Positions 23,146 to 35,334 are shown, numbered from the stretch's first letter. The stretch: DNA of 64,000 nt from Aralia elata (GCA_034770075.1 JAVJAP010000202.1:1054001-1118000), one strand, 5' to 3'. Numbers and translations: made by a program. Notes: generated by a model from the letters alone, not told the origin.

Positions 23146-23640
23146 TTATATACGTTATCATCTTCACGTGGGTTCGTGGAGTCTTTAACTCTATATTCAT
23201 CCTTTGTAAGTCATCCAAAATGGGTCTTTACGTTGTCAGCATCGTACTCGTACTTGCATACGTTCTTCTACGCAATGCGTCAGCTACTACGTTCGCCTTT
23301 CCAGGATGGTATTGAATGGTATGGTCGTAATCCTTCAACAGTTCGAGCCACGTCGTTGTCACATGTTGAGTTCCTTCTAGGTGAAGAAATGTTTGAGGCT
23401 TTTATGATCTGCATAGATTTCTATTTACTCCCGTCTTTCTTCTTTACGAATAAAATAGGAGCACCCCAAGGCGATGTATTAGAACGTATGAAATCGGTAT
23501 CTAACAACTCCTGTAGTTGGGTTTTTAACTCCAAAAATTCAATAGGAGCCAAACGTATGGGGTCTTAGAAATGAGTTTTGTATTGGGTTCAAGGTCGATA
23601 CAAAAATTTGATTTGACGGTCTAGGGGTAGGCCAGGAAGT
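23146..23640 (-). pseudogene. Element E RNase H remnant fused to an RT N-terminal remnant
   Basis: Reading the minus strand from 23640: P(I)EFLELKTQLQELLDTDFIRS and SPWGAPILFVKKKDG (start of reverse transcriptase, about 23440-23575), then without any RT palm YADHKSLKHFF, KELNM, DYDHTIQYHPGKANVVADAL (RNase H end, about 23240-23430), with several stops. The YxDD palm motif, most of RNase H and the integrase core are missing, which shows internal deletion rather than simple point decay. Confidence 0.75.
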
Positions 23641-24029
23641 TCTTCGGGAAATATGTCATGAAACTTATTAACAACAGAAATATCAATCAAATTTGTTTAA
23701 ATCAGTTACATGGGCTAAGGAAGCTTGACATCCGTTTTTCAATAAACGAATGACTTTGTAACAAGAAATGACGGTTATTGATTTCAACGGTTTGGTTGTT
23801 TAAATTCGCATAATAGGTTGATTAGGAAAATGAAAACTAATGACCTTACGAAAGCAATCATGATGAGTAGTTAACCAATCAATTAATTTTTTCCAAAGAG
23901 GTAATATCAATGGGTAAGGTGAGTGTACCGTCTTGAACAAAACAAGATTAATAGACTATAGATGTAACGAATGTTTGTCCCAATGGTGTTTCAACAAATA
24001 AGTCAAAATTTAATTTATCAGGGGTCAAG

Positions 24030-25010
24030 TTTAAACGTTGGGCACAAACATATAAATTAAAAGAGTGGGTAGAACTAGTATCTAATAAGGTATAGACTCG
24101 CAAGAGTTTATGATTAGCTCACCGGTTATGACGTCATCTGTTTTCCACGCATTTTGAGAGGTTACGACAAAAGCTCTGCCTTGTACCACCGGCTTTGACT
24201 TGTCCGTGTCAGACCTTGGTGTCATCGTTACGGCTGGACTTGATTTTGCTACACGACAGAATCGAGATATGTGGCCTTCCTTTCCATAATTGTAACATAC
24301 CTTGGATGGCTGTGTACAGTTTGGACTGATGTGTCCCTCCTTTCCGCACTTGTAACATATGACCGGTGGTCATTCCTCTTCCCTCGAAACTGGTACTGGT
24401 GTTGCTGCTGATGCTGATGCATTTCCCTGGTTATTGTTGAATTTTCTCTTCTTGGAATTGTTGTTGCTTGACTCACTCTTCCTGTTATCTGGGCCAGGAT
24501 TACCACCGAAGTGGTTACCATTTCCGACCTGATGATTCCCTCCCCGCTGGTTATCACTATTTCGATGATTATTGCCACCATTACGATTATTATCGTGATT
24601 TTGCTCTCGTGGTTGGGTGTTGCTTTCTGATTGTAGTAGTCCTCTTTCCTGCTCCACTACTTGAGCCCTATCCACGGCATCTGCATATATACAAATTTTA
24701 TGAGACACGAGATATTGGCGAATCTCTGGTTTCAAACCTCGTAGGAACATTCGTGTCATCCGTTTCTCAGTGTCCACCAAATGGGATGCAAAACGCGACA
24801 GCTCGGCGAACTTGGCTTCATACTGTGACACCGTCATGTTGTTCTGTTCCAGTTTGATGAATTTCACCTCCTTCATATGGTGAATACTTTCCGGGAAATA
24901 CTTCTCGTTAAATAATTCTTGGAATTCGACCCAAGACATCTCGAGTGCTGAGTGACGGGTACGTTTCACGAATTCCCACTAATGATCCGCTTCTCCTTGC
25001 AGCATAAAGG
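24030..25010 (-). pseudogene. Element E gag and protease remnant
   Basis: Open from about 24985 to 24370: MSWVEFQELFNEKYFPESI, EVKFIKLEQNNMTVSQYEAKF, RMFLRGLKPEIRQYL, then an Asn/Gly-rich linker; this is the Gag core. An in-frame TGA at 24370-24372 precedes two zinc knuckles: CYKCGKEGHISPNC (intact) and CYNYGKEGHISRFC, in which the second Cys is Tyr. Below about 24140 a protease-like YTLLDTSSTHSFN is visible, with DSG changed to DTS. Gag N-terminal codons before 25010 are lost or frameshifted. Confidence 0.85.
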
Positions 25011-25431
25011 TAACGAAAGGAACCTTTTGTTCGTCAGTGCAACGCAGTTCATCGAATATCTTGGTTTTCAGATGTCATTCTTAAATGTGATCACAAAACA
25101 AATATAGTTAAAGAAATAGACATACAACATCATATCCCTATAACCAAACCAATTACTAAAAAAAACAAAATAGCTTAGGTAGGACACACTAGCGAAGGAT
25201 TTTACTCGCCTCTCTCCTCCTAGTTCTAATCCCAGATCTCTACCAGAGATTATATCCCTAAGCTCTGATACCAACTGTGACTCACATCCAACACCACGGA
25301 TAGCACCTCACAGTGGTACCTATCAGCTTGCCACCGTTATTAATTGTCAGCGTCCCCTACGGAGAGTCTGGCTTCGGTGCATCCCACAAAGGAAGTCACC
25401 AGCGAGAGGCTCGGGGCTCTTCACACTTATG

Positions 25432-25443
25432 GCTCTGATACCA
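25432..25443 (-). other. Primer-binding site of E, duplicated nearby
   Basis: Minus-strand TGGTATCAGAGC, two bases from the 5' LTR edge. The same plus-strand block, GCTCTGATACCAACTGTGAC, occurs again about 170 bases away at 25263-25282, so PBS plus the first bases of the LTR are present twice. Confidence 0.92.
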
Positions 25444-25445
25444 AC

Positions 25446-28295
25446 TGTGACGCCCCCAAAATAGGTCCACACAACCAATTTTGAGTCGCCAATAACATTC
25501 TACAAAATACAAATACAAATACGAATTTCCCATTTACAACTAATAAGTGTTGTGCAAAATACGACAACACAATACAAATACATCTTAAATTCTCAATACA
25601 TTTATTTCCACACTAATAGTAATGTATTGAGATACTTCTATTGTCTCGGGCCATCACTCCATTCCCTGGCTAGTCCCCGCTACACTCTATTTTCCTGAAG
25701 AGAACAAAGGAAAAGGGTGAGCACAAATAGCCCAGTAGAAAATATCACGACTAAGATAATGAAGAATAAAATTATCTTTAGCCTTCAACCGAAATAAATC
25801 AGAGATTTAAAGATGTTATTCAATAACAACAACTGCAGCGGAACGGACAATCCATTAGAAGAGTCAAGTAGATTATAATATCTACCATCTTTTATAAGTT
25901 AAAGGATCACCACCAATATTATATCCATGTAACACCAATCAATAATTCATGTTCAACAGCCTCTCTTTGTACTACATGCCAAAGATATTTATTTGTAACA
26001 CCAATCAACAATTTCAACAGCCTCTCTTTGCACTACGTGCCAAAGATATTTATTTGTAACACCAATCAACAATTTCAACAGCCTCTCTTTGCACTACGTG
26101 CCAAAGATATTTATTTGTAACACTATCAACAATTTCAACAGCCTCTCTTTGCACTACGTGCCAAAGATATTTTCACCAGAAGCCTTTATCTGTAACGCCA
26201 AAGGTCATGATTATACCAATACACAGTTTGGTCAAAATCATGTCATACCAGTTCATCTTTGCACTACGGGCCAAAGAGAACTATCACCACAATTTAAGTA
26301 TGAGGATGATGACAATGATATAAACATAAATACAGTGAGATCAAGGATAAGAAAAGATTTATAATTTAATCAGTGTCGAAGATTGACCAAATTGCCAACA
26401 CGATGACCAAATTGTGGAGTCAAATTCAAGAATGATATTCAAGAAATAAGTTCAGAATTCAACTATAACGTATAAAAACGAAATAGAAAGATTCAGGTGA
26501 AAAGATATTAGATGAAGCACAAACTATTAAGGATATTCTAATAATTTTTCAGGGATTTTCTCCATTTAAAAATAAGGTTTTGGAAACAAACAAAGAGTTC
26601 TTATCATAAATGGAGAAATGTGAAAGAAAAAGATATCCCGTAAAGAGTACAAAAGAAATGATACGTTATACGAGTATAACAGAATATATGAAACCGCAAA
26701 TGGATTTTCACTCGTCACGCGATAATTCGCGTGGACAGGTTATTTCCACAAAAGATTAATAAGTAATGAATACAAAGGGTTATTCACCAGGCATGCGTCA
26801 ATCCGCAACGGACAGGTTATACCCACAGATTAATAAGGAATGAATACAAAGGGTTCTTCACCAGGTACGACACTCGTACATACAGGTTATCCCCACAAAA
26901 TAATAAGGAATGAATACAAAGGGTATTCACCAGGTACGACACTCGTACATACAGGTTATTTCCCACAGAATAATAAGGAATGAATACAAAGGGTATTCAC
27001 CAGGTACGACACTCGTACATACAGGTTATTCTCACAGAATAATAAGGAATGAATACAAAGGATATTCACCAGGCATGCGGCATACCGCACGGACAGGTTA
27101 TATCCCCCACAAATTAATATAGAATGAATAACAACCTTTATGAGTATAATATCACTTACGAACATGAAAAACAAATGATATTATATATGAGTATGAAAGA
27201 AACGATATTCCCTACCTTCGTTAACTGGATGTTACTTTCTATGAAGTTTACTGACTTTTGGACAATACTAGTATCCTCACAAATACTCACAGTAACCTAG
27301 CACACTAAGAGAACTTAAGAAATTTAGAGAGAGAAAGTATAAGCAATGAAGGTGTGAAAATTTCTTAAGCAAACTCTCTCTATTTATAGGAAAATCAAGG
27401 TGATGGCATTTTGGTCTTTTTCCCATATTCTTTTAATATCATCCATCCATTTTTTCTTCCATTAATATCATCCATCCATTTTTTCTTCCATTAATATCAT
27501 CCATCCATTTTTTCTTCCATTAATATCATCCATCCATTTTTTCTTCCATTATCAAAAGATAATTCCATTATCAAAAGATAAAACCATTAAAAAATAACTC
27601 CATTATCAAAATAAATCCCTTTTTTCTGTATTATTGTGTTAAATGCGTTAATATCACAGATAGCATATACTCGCAATACTGACAACCAGATTATTCTCAG
27701 GAAAGAGGGGGCCTTCCATAAAAATGGCGCGCAATTAAATAACCCCTTTCCTTGACAGAATTTCTAGACATTGTCAATAATGTTAAACTATCATATCAAA
27801 TAATATGTGTTACAGTGTCGTGACAAATAATATAAAATATTATGCAGATACTACTGTAACAATTATTGAATCAAGATACTGTGCAATTGCTACTTTATCA
27901 ATTATTGAATCAATAATTTAAAAAAATACTGTGCAACACCGTGTGCCTGTGAAATACCGCGTACTACTGTGGAATAACGCGTTTTACTGTTCTTTTTATT
28001 ACCGGGTATTTCAACAGTTGCAGGTGATAATACTGTTGTTTTCAGTATCCGACAATGGGGCCCACTATCGTTGACAATATTGTCATTTCGGCGCCGTCGT
28101 ACGGTACCGAATAGAATATTCCCCGACAAAAAGAATATTCCCCGACAAAAGGAATATTTTCCGACATACTGTTTATCAGATAATTTGCATATAACACTCT
28201 TAACTATCATTTATAACAATTAAGCACTTCACTATTTAGAAAAATAATTATAAAGAAAATAATAAACTTTTATTTCATAAATTCGGGGTCTTACA
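25446..28295 (-). repeat. 5' LTR of element E
   Basis: 2850 bases, aligned end to end with 19776-22615. Ends ATTCGGGGTCTTACA (28295). The minus-strand TATA box is at about 27374-27388. Differences from the other LTR include added single bases (for example at about 26475, 26809 and 26960), typical of recent insertion or of homopolymer sequencing error. Confidence 0.95.
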
Positions 28296-29517
28296 AAGAA
28301 TCTACCACTTCTAGTAAAAGGAGAGAATGTCCTATGTGATTCGATAAATGACGACTCAGAAGTCTTTGGCCAAAGCAGAATGAAATTAGAAAGGAGTTTT
28401 TAATTTGCATTAATCAGAGTTGTGCATTTCAGAATCGAAATACATATAATTAAATAAAATAAGACTTGACAGTAATTTCATGTCTTATATTTAATTGGGA
28501 CATTGTATGGTAGAAGGATTGAATTGTACGGTAACTATTCACTGAAAGGTTGTTTTGTGATTAATGTTGAAATCTATATTATCTGGAAAGTCGTTGATCG
28601 CTAAGGGGGCTTACCCTTATTGTAGAATAAATATTATTTATTTAAATGAATTAAATAGTTTAATTTATTTATTTAAATAAGATTAGAATTGTTCTAATTG
28701 ATTTATTCACAACCGGTTTAATATGGAGAACCTAAAGGGTCACACCGCAAAAGAAAAATATTTATTTAAGAAGTAAATGGCATAATTGTAATAATAAGTT
28801 AAGTGTATTTAATTTACTCTATGGAGATAGAATAAATTAAATAGCTTAATATTTATTATTTAATATTTTGAAAATATTAAATATAAATTAATAAGAGGAG
28901 TCTTATTATTATTATTACTATTACTATTATTTAGTTCCTAATAGGGATTGAGAATTAATTAATAGAAGTACTCTCTCATGAATTCTAATTGGATTAGGAG
29001 TTCAATTAATTAAAGGAGTTTAATTAAAATAAAAACCCTAATCCTAAATAGTTTAGGAGGGTTCCCTATATCTATAAATAAGAGGAGTCTTATTATGATT
29101 TGGGGTTAGACAATTTACACACTCTTCCATGAGAATTGGAGAGAGAGAGTACTTGCAATTTCTATAGAGATAGAAACTAGGGTTTTGCCAACACCCATCT
29201 TCTTGAACAACTATTATTCCTTGGTGGATCACCTCTAGAGGCCAATCACTCGGGTGGCTAACGTTGATCAAAGGAAAGAATTTAATCGGTGAAATTCAAG
29301 GACAACGCGAAGGAATTGGAGGTGAACTTGTACCCGAGGAAGCACGGTTCTACGAGGGTATAATTTCTTAATCTCTATCTCTTTCGTTTAATTGATAATT
29401 GAGCACATGGATGATCATGGTGATGGTTTGTATAAAAATTTAAAAAATCCGTTTTATCGCGCTTCCGCACTATTTATGTAATTTGATTGCATATTCGCGC
29501 TATGTACAAACCTAACA
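28296..29517 (+). repeat. 3' LTR of element D, second part
   Basis: After the TSD AAGAA the D LTR resumes at TCTACCACTTCTAG (compare 12575) and runs to AAACCTAACA at 29517, followed by the D TSD CCTTT. Contains the second TATA box near 29069. Confidence 0.94.
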
Positions 29518-29548
29518 CCTTTCCCTTCCCATTGACATTAACACATTC

Positions 29549-29774
29549 TTTTTTTTTCTTTTTTTCTTTTTTTTTGATGATGTGTACTTTCCGGGTCGCA
29601 ACCCGACTAATCTTCCCAGCCCGGTGCCAGTGCTTTTTTGCTTCTCAGTTTGCGCTTAAGGGAGACCGTGGCCAGCGTTACCTTTGCAGGCTTAACAATT
29701 ATTGCAGGTGGGACTCAAACCCAGGATCTCCAGGTTTACGGTTCATCCCAGGGCTAAGCTTAAACCACTGCGCA
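29549..29774 (-). mobile_element. SINE copy S2, full length
   Basis: TSD ACATTAACACATTC at 29535-29548 and 29775-29788. On the minus strand it starts GTTGCGCAGTGGTTTAAGC (RNA polymerase III A box) followed by GGGTTTGAGTCCC (B box, matching GGTTCGANTCC), and ends in a long A-rich tail interrupted by G. The head aligns with S4 at 50572 (GCGCAGTGGT...AAGC...CCTGGGA...). The end carries GATTAGTCGGG and CCCGGA, a layout resembling Au-like plant SINEs (family name not verified). Confidence 0.92.
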
Positions 29775-30134
29775 ACATTAACACATTCAAAATCAAGCAA
29801 TCGCATCAACGGAATAAAAAGGTCACTACCAACATCACAAGACGAAAACTCAATAGCATATTGACGATGATCACAAACAAACTCATCAAGTGCTAAAGAA
29901 TTTTCCCAAGCATTGACAAAAATAGGAATATCATCAAAATAGATAATAACTATTTTCCCCATGAAAGAATGCAAAACATGATTTAAGTCAAAAAAATTTA
30001 ATGCATTAGTTAATCCCAACGATTTAACTAAACATGTATGTAAACCATATCTGAATCCAATCCGATGATAATCACTTTTCAATTCAATACCAAATAATAG
30101 TAATTCTTTCCCATTCAAGACAACATTCTCAAAA

Positions 30135-30232
30135 ACCGGCGGCCTTTGGCTTAGTTGGTATATCTAGCCTCTTGCTAAGCAAGAGGTCTAGAGTTCAAAT
30201 CCCCCACCCCCAAACTTAGCAAAAAAAAAAAG
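30135..30232 (+). mobile_element. SINE-like insertion S3 with tRNA-like body and TTAGC(A)n tail
   Basis: TSD ATTCTCAAAA at 30125-30134 and 30233-30242. The body has a tRNA-like A box (TGGCTTAGTTGGTA), a strong hairpin (CCTCTTGC TAA GCAAGAGG) and a B box (AGAGTTCAAATCCCC), then CACCCCCAAACTTAGC and about 11 A. It is too short and lacks a pairable acceptor stem, so it is not a working tRNA gene. The tail matches the LINE tails in this window. Confidence 0.88.
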
Positions 30233-30390
30233 ATTCTCAAAATTATACAATGATAACAACTCTAATGGAAAGACATTACCAAATGTTAGCAAATCATGCA
30301 ATAAAAATTTCTCTATTGAAGAATCATGATCACTACCATTATCAATTAACGACATGCCATGTAAAGATTGATTAACTTCAAAACCTAATG

Positions 30391-31427
30391 TGATAGACTC
30401 CACGACACGCTTGTGTGAGGTGGTCGTCGCCCGGATCGTTTCTAGTAAGTAAGTTTGATGGAACTCTTTCGAATCCTTAATCCCTCGTCTGAATATAGAC
30501 GATAAACCTTGGAATAGCCGATTAAGCAATTTTGAATGCGTGATGGATGGAACACCAACAACACTTTGACCCTCGTTTTGATGGAAAACGATAATCTCCG
30601 TATGATTGTTTGATGCAATAGAATAACGCCACACACAACTATGGTTTGTTGTATGATAAGTTAAATATGAATCTCAAAAGAAAAACTAAGAAAACTACTT
30701 AGAAATCCTTCAAAGAACCAAAGTAGAGAATAACTCTCAAGTATGAATAAACTCAAAATATTATTGAATTGTTGTTTGAATTACAAGCATAAAACTTATT
30801 TATACTAGCTATGAAACCCTAGAATCCATAAAGGAAATAACAATTGATTTGGAATCAAAATCCCATCTTAAAATATCCTAATTACAATAGAATTATGAAA
30901 ATATATTGAAATCCCTAAAATTAAGGAAGAAATCCGCGTTCCAAATTGTCAAAAACGCGTCTGCCTCGAAAAACGCGCCAACCAAAACTGACTATTCTCG
31001 CCGGGGCGAGAAATTTGAACTAGAATTCTCGCCGGGGCGAGAATGGCCAGAGAGGTCTTGGCCGGGGCGAGAAAAGATTAGGCTGGGGAAAGAATGGACA
31101 GAGAGGTTCTCGCCGGGGCGAGAACTTTGGCTTTGATTTTCTCGCCGGGGCGAGAACTTTGCAACTTGGAAATTTTTGTCTTCTCTCGTTTCCATCGTTC
31201 CCAACGTTGGCGTGTTTGCTTATATCATCATGACCAAATGCAAAGCCTTAGAATCCTGCTCCTCGAACTCTACACTTGATCTATCCTCGCTCTACATGCC
31301 TTGTATCAATCTATTAAGGCCTTCTTTGAATCGTTTAGCCCGAGCTCTTGTCACAGGTCCATCCGGCATGCTCATAGGATCCGCTCTATGATTGTCATTC
31401 GTTCTCGCACCAAGGATGCCCTCATCA
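30391..31427 (-). repeat. 3' LTR of element C
   Basis: 1037 bases against 1036 in the 5' LTR (43105-44140). Minus-strand start TGATGAGGGCATCC, end TCTATCA. The R-U5 part is nearly the same as in element A, while most of U3 differs. A minus-strand TATA box (TAGTATAAATAAG) lies at about 30795-30810. Confidence 0.94.
30994..31157. repeat. U3 palindrome cluster of element C
   Basis: Five units of TTCTCGCCGGGGCGAGAA type (two decayed to TTGGCCGGGGCGAGAA and similar), about 200-350 bases upstream of the minus-strand TATA box. Repeated at 43707-43870 in the 5' LTR. Confidence 0.9.
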
Positions 31428-33612
31428 TACCTCTCCTCTTGAGAAAGATTTGTCCTCAAATCGTCACCTACATCAAACGGACTAAGATCAGTAACGTTGA
31501 AGGTTGCACTAACGTTATACTCACCAGGCAAATCCAATTTGTAGGCATTGTCATTGATGCGTTCAAGCACTTGGAATGGACCATCTCCCCTCGAAAGCAA
31601 TTTTGATCGTCTTTAAGCCGAAAATCTTTCCTTCCTCATATGAAGCCAAACCCACTCTCCCGGTTCAAAGATCACTTGACGTCGGCCCTTGTTGGCTTGT
31701 TTAACATATTGCTCCGTCCTCCTTTCAATGTTAAGTCTTGCCTTTTCATGTATCTGCTTAACAAATTCAGCCTTTTTCTTTCCATCCATGTTAGTCAATT
31801 CAGAAATAGGTAATGGCAATAAATCTAATGGTGTCAAAGGATTAAAACCATAAACAATTTCAAATGGTGAAAATTGTGTAGCAGAATGAACAGATCGATT
31901 ATATGCAAACTCAACATGCGGTAGACACTCTTCCCAAAATTTAATCCTTTGACACCATGCAGATAAAGTTATATTTACCACCTCGGTTTGACCGTCAGTT
32001 TGTGGATGACAAGTAGTGGAAAATAACAATTTAGTACCTAACTTACACCATAAGGTCTTCCAAAAATAACTCAAGAACTTAGTATCTCTATCAGAAATAA
32101 TTGTTTTAGGCATGCCATGCAAACGCACAATTTCTCTAAAGAACAAATCAGCAATATGGGATGCATCATCAGTTTTTTGACACGGAATAAAATGTGCCAT
32201 TTTCGAAAACCTATCCACGACCACAAATATCGAATCATGACCACGCTTAGACCTAGGTAAACCCAATACAAAATCCATAGACAAATCAATCCAAGGTTCA
32301 CTAGATATAGGCAATGGTGTATACAATCCATGAGGTTGACCACGAGACTTAGCCTGCTTACAAGTAATGCATTTATCACAAATTCTTTCCACATCTCGTT
32401 TCATATGAGGCCAATAAAAATGTTCTTTCAACACAGATAAAGTCTTTTCAACACCAAAATGACCCATTAGACATCCCCCATGTGACTCCCTAATCAACAA
32501 CTCACGCAAAGAACATGCAGGTATACATAGCTTATTTTCTCGAAACAGAAAACCGTCAACTTTAAAGTATTTACCTATAACATTCTTTTCACAAGACTTA
32601 AACTCTTCACAAAATTCAAGGTCATTAACATACAACTCTTTAATTCGTTCAAACCCAAGAAATTTTGTATCAAGAGTATTCAATAACACGTACCTTCTCG
32701 AAAGAGCATCAACAACAACATTCTCTTTACCTTGTTTGTATCGGATGACGTGTGGAAATGTCTCAATAAACTCCATCCACCTCGCGTGTCTTTTGTTCAA
32801 CTTGTGTTGTCCCTTTAAGTATTTCAGCGATTTATGATCCGTGTGAATCACGAACTCTTTAGGCCAAAGGTAGTGCTGCCACGTCTCCAAGGCTCGAACA
32901 ATGCATACAACTCCTTGTCATACGTCGGATAGTTCAAAGCGGCTCCACTCAATTTCTCACTGAAGTATGCTACTGGCTTCCCTTCTTGCATCACACTCAA
33001 TTTTGAAAGTTTTAGTAAAGTTAGGCAAAACAAACAAAGGAGCATTAGTCAATTTATCTTTAATCAATTTAAACGCCTTTTCCTGTTCTTCACCCCACTT
33101 AAAACCCACACTCTTTTTGATTACTTCCGTCAAAGGTGCTGTAATGTCGCTGAAGTTCTTCACGAAACGTCGGTAGAAACTTGCCAGTCCATGGAAACTA
33201 CGAACTTGACTCACATTTAATGGACTCGGCCATTCTCGGATTGCACGTATTTTCTCCTCATCCACTTGAACTCCCTGTGAACTCACAACAAATCCAAGAA
33301 AAACAACTCTATCCGTACAAAACGTGCACTTATCCATGTTAGCAAATAACTTTTCTTTTCTAAGAACATCTAAAACAGATTTCAAATGCAATGCATGCTC
33401 TCCCAAGTTTTTGCTATATATCAAGATATCATCAAAAAAAACTACCACAAATTTGCCAATGAATGGTCGCAAAACATGGTTCATCAATCTCATGAAAGTA
33501 CTAGGAGCATTAGTTAAGCCAAAAGGTAACACTAACCACTCATAAAGACCATATTTCGTTTTGAAAGCAGTTTTCCATTCATCACCCTCTTGCATTCTAA
33601 TTTGATGATACC
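31292..33612 (-). pseudogene. Element C pol, second part (RT, RNase H, integrase)
   Basis: Continues in frame from 40378 once F is removed (KSGY then HQIRMQEGDEWKTAF). Reverse transcriptase: LPFGLTNAPSTFM, VVVFFDDILIYSK (catalytic YxDD type, about 33440). RNase H: KIECDA, then a frameshift with loss of about nine codons near 33000, GKPVAYFSEKLSG, a one-base deletion near 32895, and FVIHTDHKSLKYL. Integrase: zinc-binding H and CITCK (CDKCITC), core WIDLSMDFVLGLP, IISDRDTKFLSYFW, and the E of the DDE triad in DGQTEVVN, then IFEPGEWVWLHMRKERF. An in-frame TAA at about 31611 (CAA expected) precedes the conserved end GDGPFQVLERINDNAYKLDL. The last 45 codons lie inside the LTR. Confidence 0.92.
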
Positions 33613-35334
33613 TGTTGTCAACAATTTACAATCAACAATTACGTGCAAGTATACACGATCAACAAGTAATAAAGTGATAAGATAGAGTGTCGAACCCACA
33701 TGGAATCTCAGTTCAATAATTCCCAACTACTAGTATTATATCAATTCAATTTTATTTAAACAATCGCAATTTGTGTAACGATTAAAGCTAATTAAATTAA
33801 AACTAAGAATAAGAGTTAACACAAGGGTTGAAATTCAGATTTTGAAAGGCTTAAGACTACAATATCTCCAATTATATAATACAAACTAATTATCCAATTC
33901 ATCCAATTATTAACTTCAACAGAGTTGTTAACAGGAATTCAAAGTTATTCATAAGCCCTTTTCCAAGTGATCAAATAAATTTATCTAACTCAATTAATTC
34001 TGCGATATTCCTATGCAAAACTAAAGAATTAAATTCAGTAAGCACCAATTCCCAATAGTTACATGCAGCGAAGAGATATCCCTATTCACTTCACAACCCC
34101 AATTATTCATCCCATGCAAATAATTAAGAATACATGCTATCACATTCAGATCTAACCCTAGATTTCATCTCCCGAATTCATCTAAAGTATCCGCTAATTG
34201 TTGATCAGACAATTACTCAATAAACACAAAATATGATAGACAACTCAATATTAGATAATAACTGAAATCAAATAGATAATTAATCCATAAACACAAAAGG
34301 TTCAATTGTAGCCTTAATTGCAAATTTAGTTCATACTGAAAATAGAAATCATGAATCCCAAATAAGTCATCACAATTAAATTACAAATCTAAGATAGAGG
34401 ATAAGAAAAACTCAGTAAAAAGTTCTTCAATCTTCAAGTCTCTAATCTGAATTCCTTGCAATGCTTCTTCAGTCTCCAATCTCCCAAGTTCAGCTCTGTG
34501 TCTCAATCTTTGCGTAACTATGTAACTATGAATGTACCATGTATGTGTGTATCTATGTATGGTCCCCCCTATTTCCATCTCTCTCTGTCTCTTTTATAGT
34601 TTCTGAATCAAATCAGTAGAAAGAATCCAATTCCAAATCAACTTCCCAAAAGAACTGCATTAAAATATTTTTTTCCTTTCCGCGCATTCTCGCCCCGGCG
34701 AGAAATTCCTTTGTAAAATCCTCGCCCCGGCGAAGTTGGGCAGAGAGGTTCTCGCCCCGACGAGAAATTTAAGCCTGAGATTCTCGCCCCGGCGAGAAAA
34801 TATTTTCTGCTTCGACGTCTGTTGGTAAAATGGCCATAACTTGTGATCCGGGAGGAGTTACGAGGCCTGCCACCTACCAAATCGAAGATATCGACGAGAT
34901 ATACAACTTTAATTCTTTGAGAATTGAGATATTCAGGCCGGAGCATGGTTGAAATTGAGCTTGAAGTGGCTGTTATGTAAATGACAACTCCAAACCTTGA
35001 TCTCTGTTGATAAAAATGTCATAACTCTCGCATCCGAACTCCGATTGAGGTGATTCAAGATGTTCCGGAAAGCTAAGAAGTAAATCTACAATAAAATCCA
35101 AGTTCCAAACCAAGAACATGCATCTATTTTAATGTTAAAAGCCCTGTAATCTTCCCTTCTCGCACTTGCTCGCATGTTGTACTCCAAAAGATGTTCGAAT
35201 TGCGTTTTACTTGCTCATTCCTACAAAATAACATAAAAACACTATAAATATCTAATACTAACTTAAAATACTTAAGAACTAACAAATTATCAAGTCAAAC
35301 GTATTTAATTCGTAAGTATAAAACTCACTCATCA
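33613..35334 (-). repeat. 3' LTR of element F
   Basis: Plus-strand edges TGTTGTCAACAATTT and ACTCACTCATCA. A minus-strand TATA box ACTATAAAAGAGAC is at about 34588-34602. The palindrome cluster 34687-34798 lies about 100-200 bases upstream of it on the transcribed strand. The polypurine tract (minus TTTGGGGGTATT) follows at 35335-35346. Confidence 0.94.
34687..34798. repeat. U3 palindrome cluster of element F (3' LTR)
   Basis: Four units: TTCTCGCCCCGGCGAGAA (34687), a decayed one, TTCTCGCCCCGACGAGAA (34749) and TTCTCGCCCCGGCGAGAA (34781). The arms are those of elements A and C, but the centre is CC rather than GG. Spacers are shared too: GGCAGAGAGG and AAGCCTGAGATTCTCGCC here against ACAGAGAGG and AAGCCTGCGATTCTCGCC in A. 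Second copy at 39731-39843. Confidence 0.92.

Larger units (their letters stand above)
19776..28295 (-). mobile_element. Element E: Tekay-like chromodomain gypsy with long LTRs and deleted pol
   Basis: TSD AAGAA (19771-19775 and 28296-28300). LTRs of about 2.84 kb start TGTGACGCCCCC on the plus strand and end in TACA. The element reads on the minus strand: 5' LTR 25446-28295, PBS 25432-25443, gag, remnants of protease, RT, RNase H, integrase end with chromodomain-like tail, polypurine tract, 3' LTR 19776-22615. The internal part is only 2.8 kb, so several kilobases of pol are deleted. It is the youngest layer on this side of the nest. Confidence 0.94.
11983..29517 (+). mobile_element. Element D: Ty1/copia retrotransposon with element E nested in its 3' LTR
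   Basis: TSD CCTTT at 11978-11982 and 29518-29522. LTRs start TGAAAGTAGTATGCACAC and end AAACCTAACA. 5' LTR 11983-13792, PBS 13794-13806, internal 13807-19183, 3' LTR 19184-29517 interrupted by E (19776-28295). The order protease, integrase, reverse transcriptase, RNase H is that of Ty1/copia. Without E it is about 9 kb. Coding regions are heavily damaged. Confidence 0.93.
29523..30390 (-). pseudogene. Element A fusion ORF, middle part with RT-like palm (YFDD)
   Basis: Joined in frame to 44146 on one side (HVAL then GFEVNQS) and to 11982 on the other (ECVNVNGKGK then VVIVLQ), after removing SINEs S2 and S3 and element C. Visible: FEVNQSLHGMSLIDNGSDHD, NVVLNGKELLLFGIELKSDYH, then LGLTNALNFFDLNHVL and GKIVIIYFDDIPIFV. 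The latter is a recognisable reverse transcriptase palm (compare FGLTNAPSTFMRLMNHVL and VVVFFDDILIYS in element C) with the two catalytic aspartates kept but the surroundings diverged. The frame has no stop in this part. It is a second RT-like segment in the same ORF; the first (44400-44700) has lost the aspartates. Confidence 0.7.

Noticed and set aside
24468..24857. 129-codon plus-strand frame
   Set aside because: Antisense shadow of the E Gag Asn/Gly-rich linker.
30135..30232. tRNA gene
   Set aside because: It has A and B boxes but no acceptor stem pairing, an 8-bp hairpin with a three-base loop instead of an anticodon arm, an A-tail and a TSD: a SINE-like retroposon.
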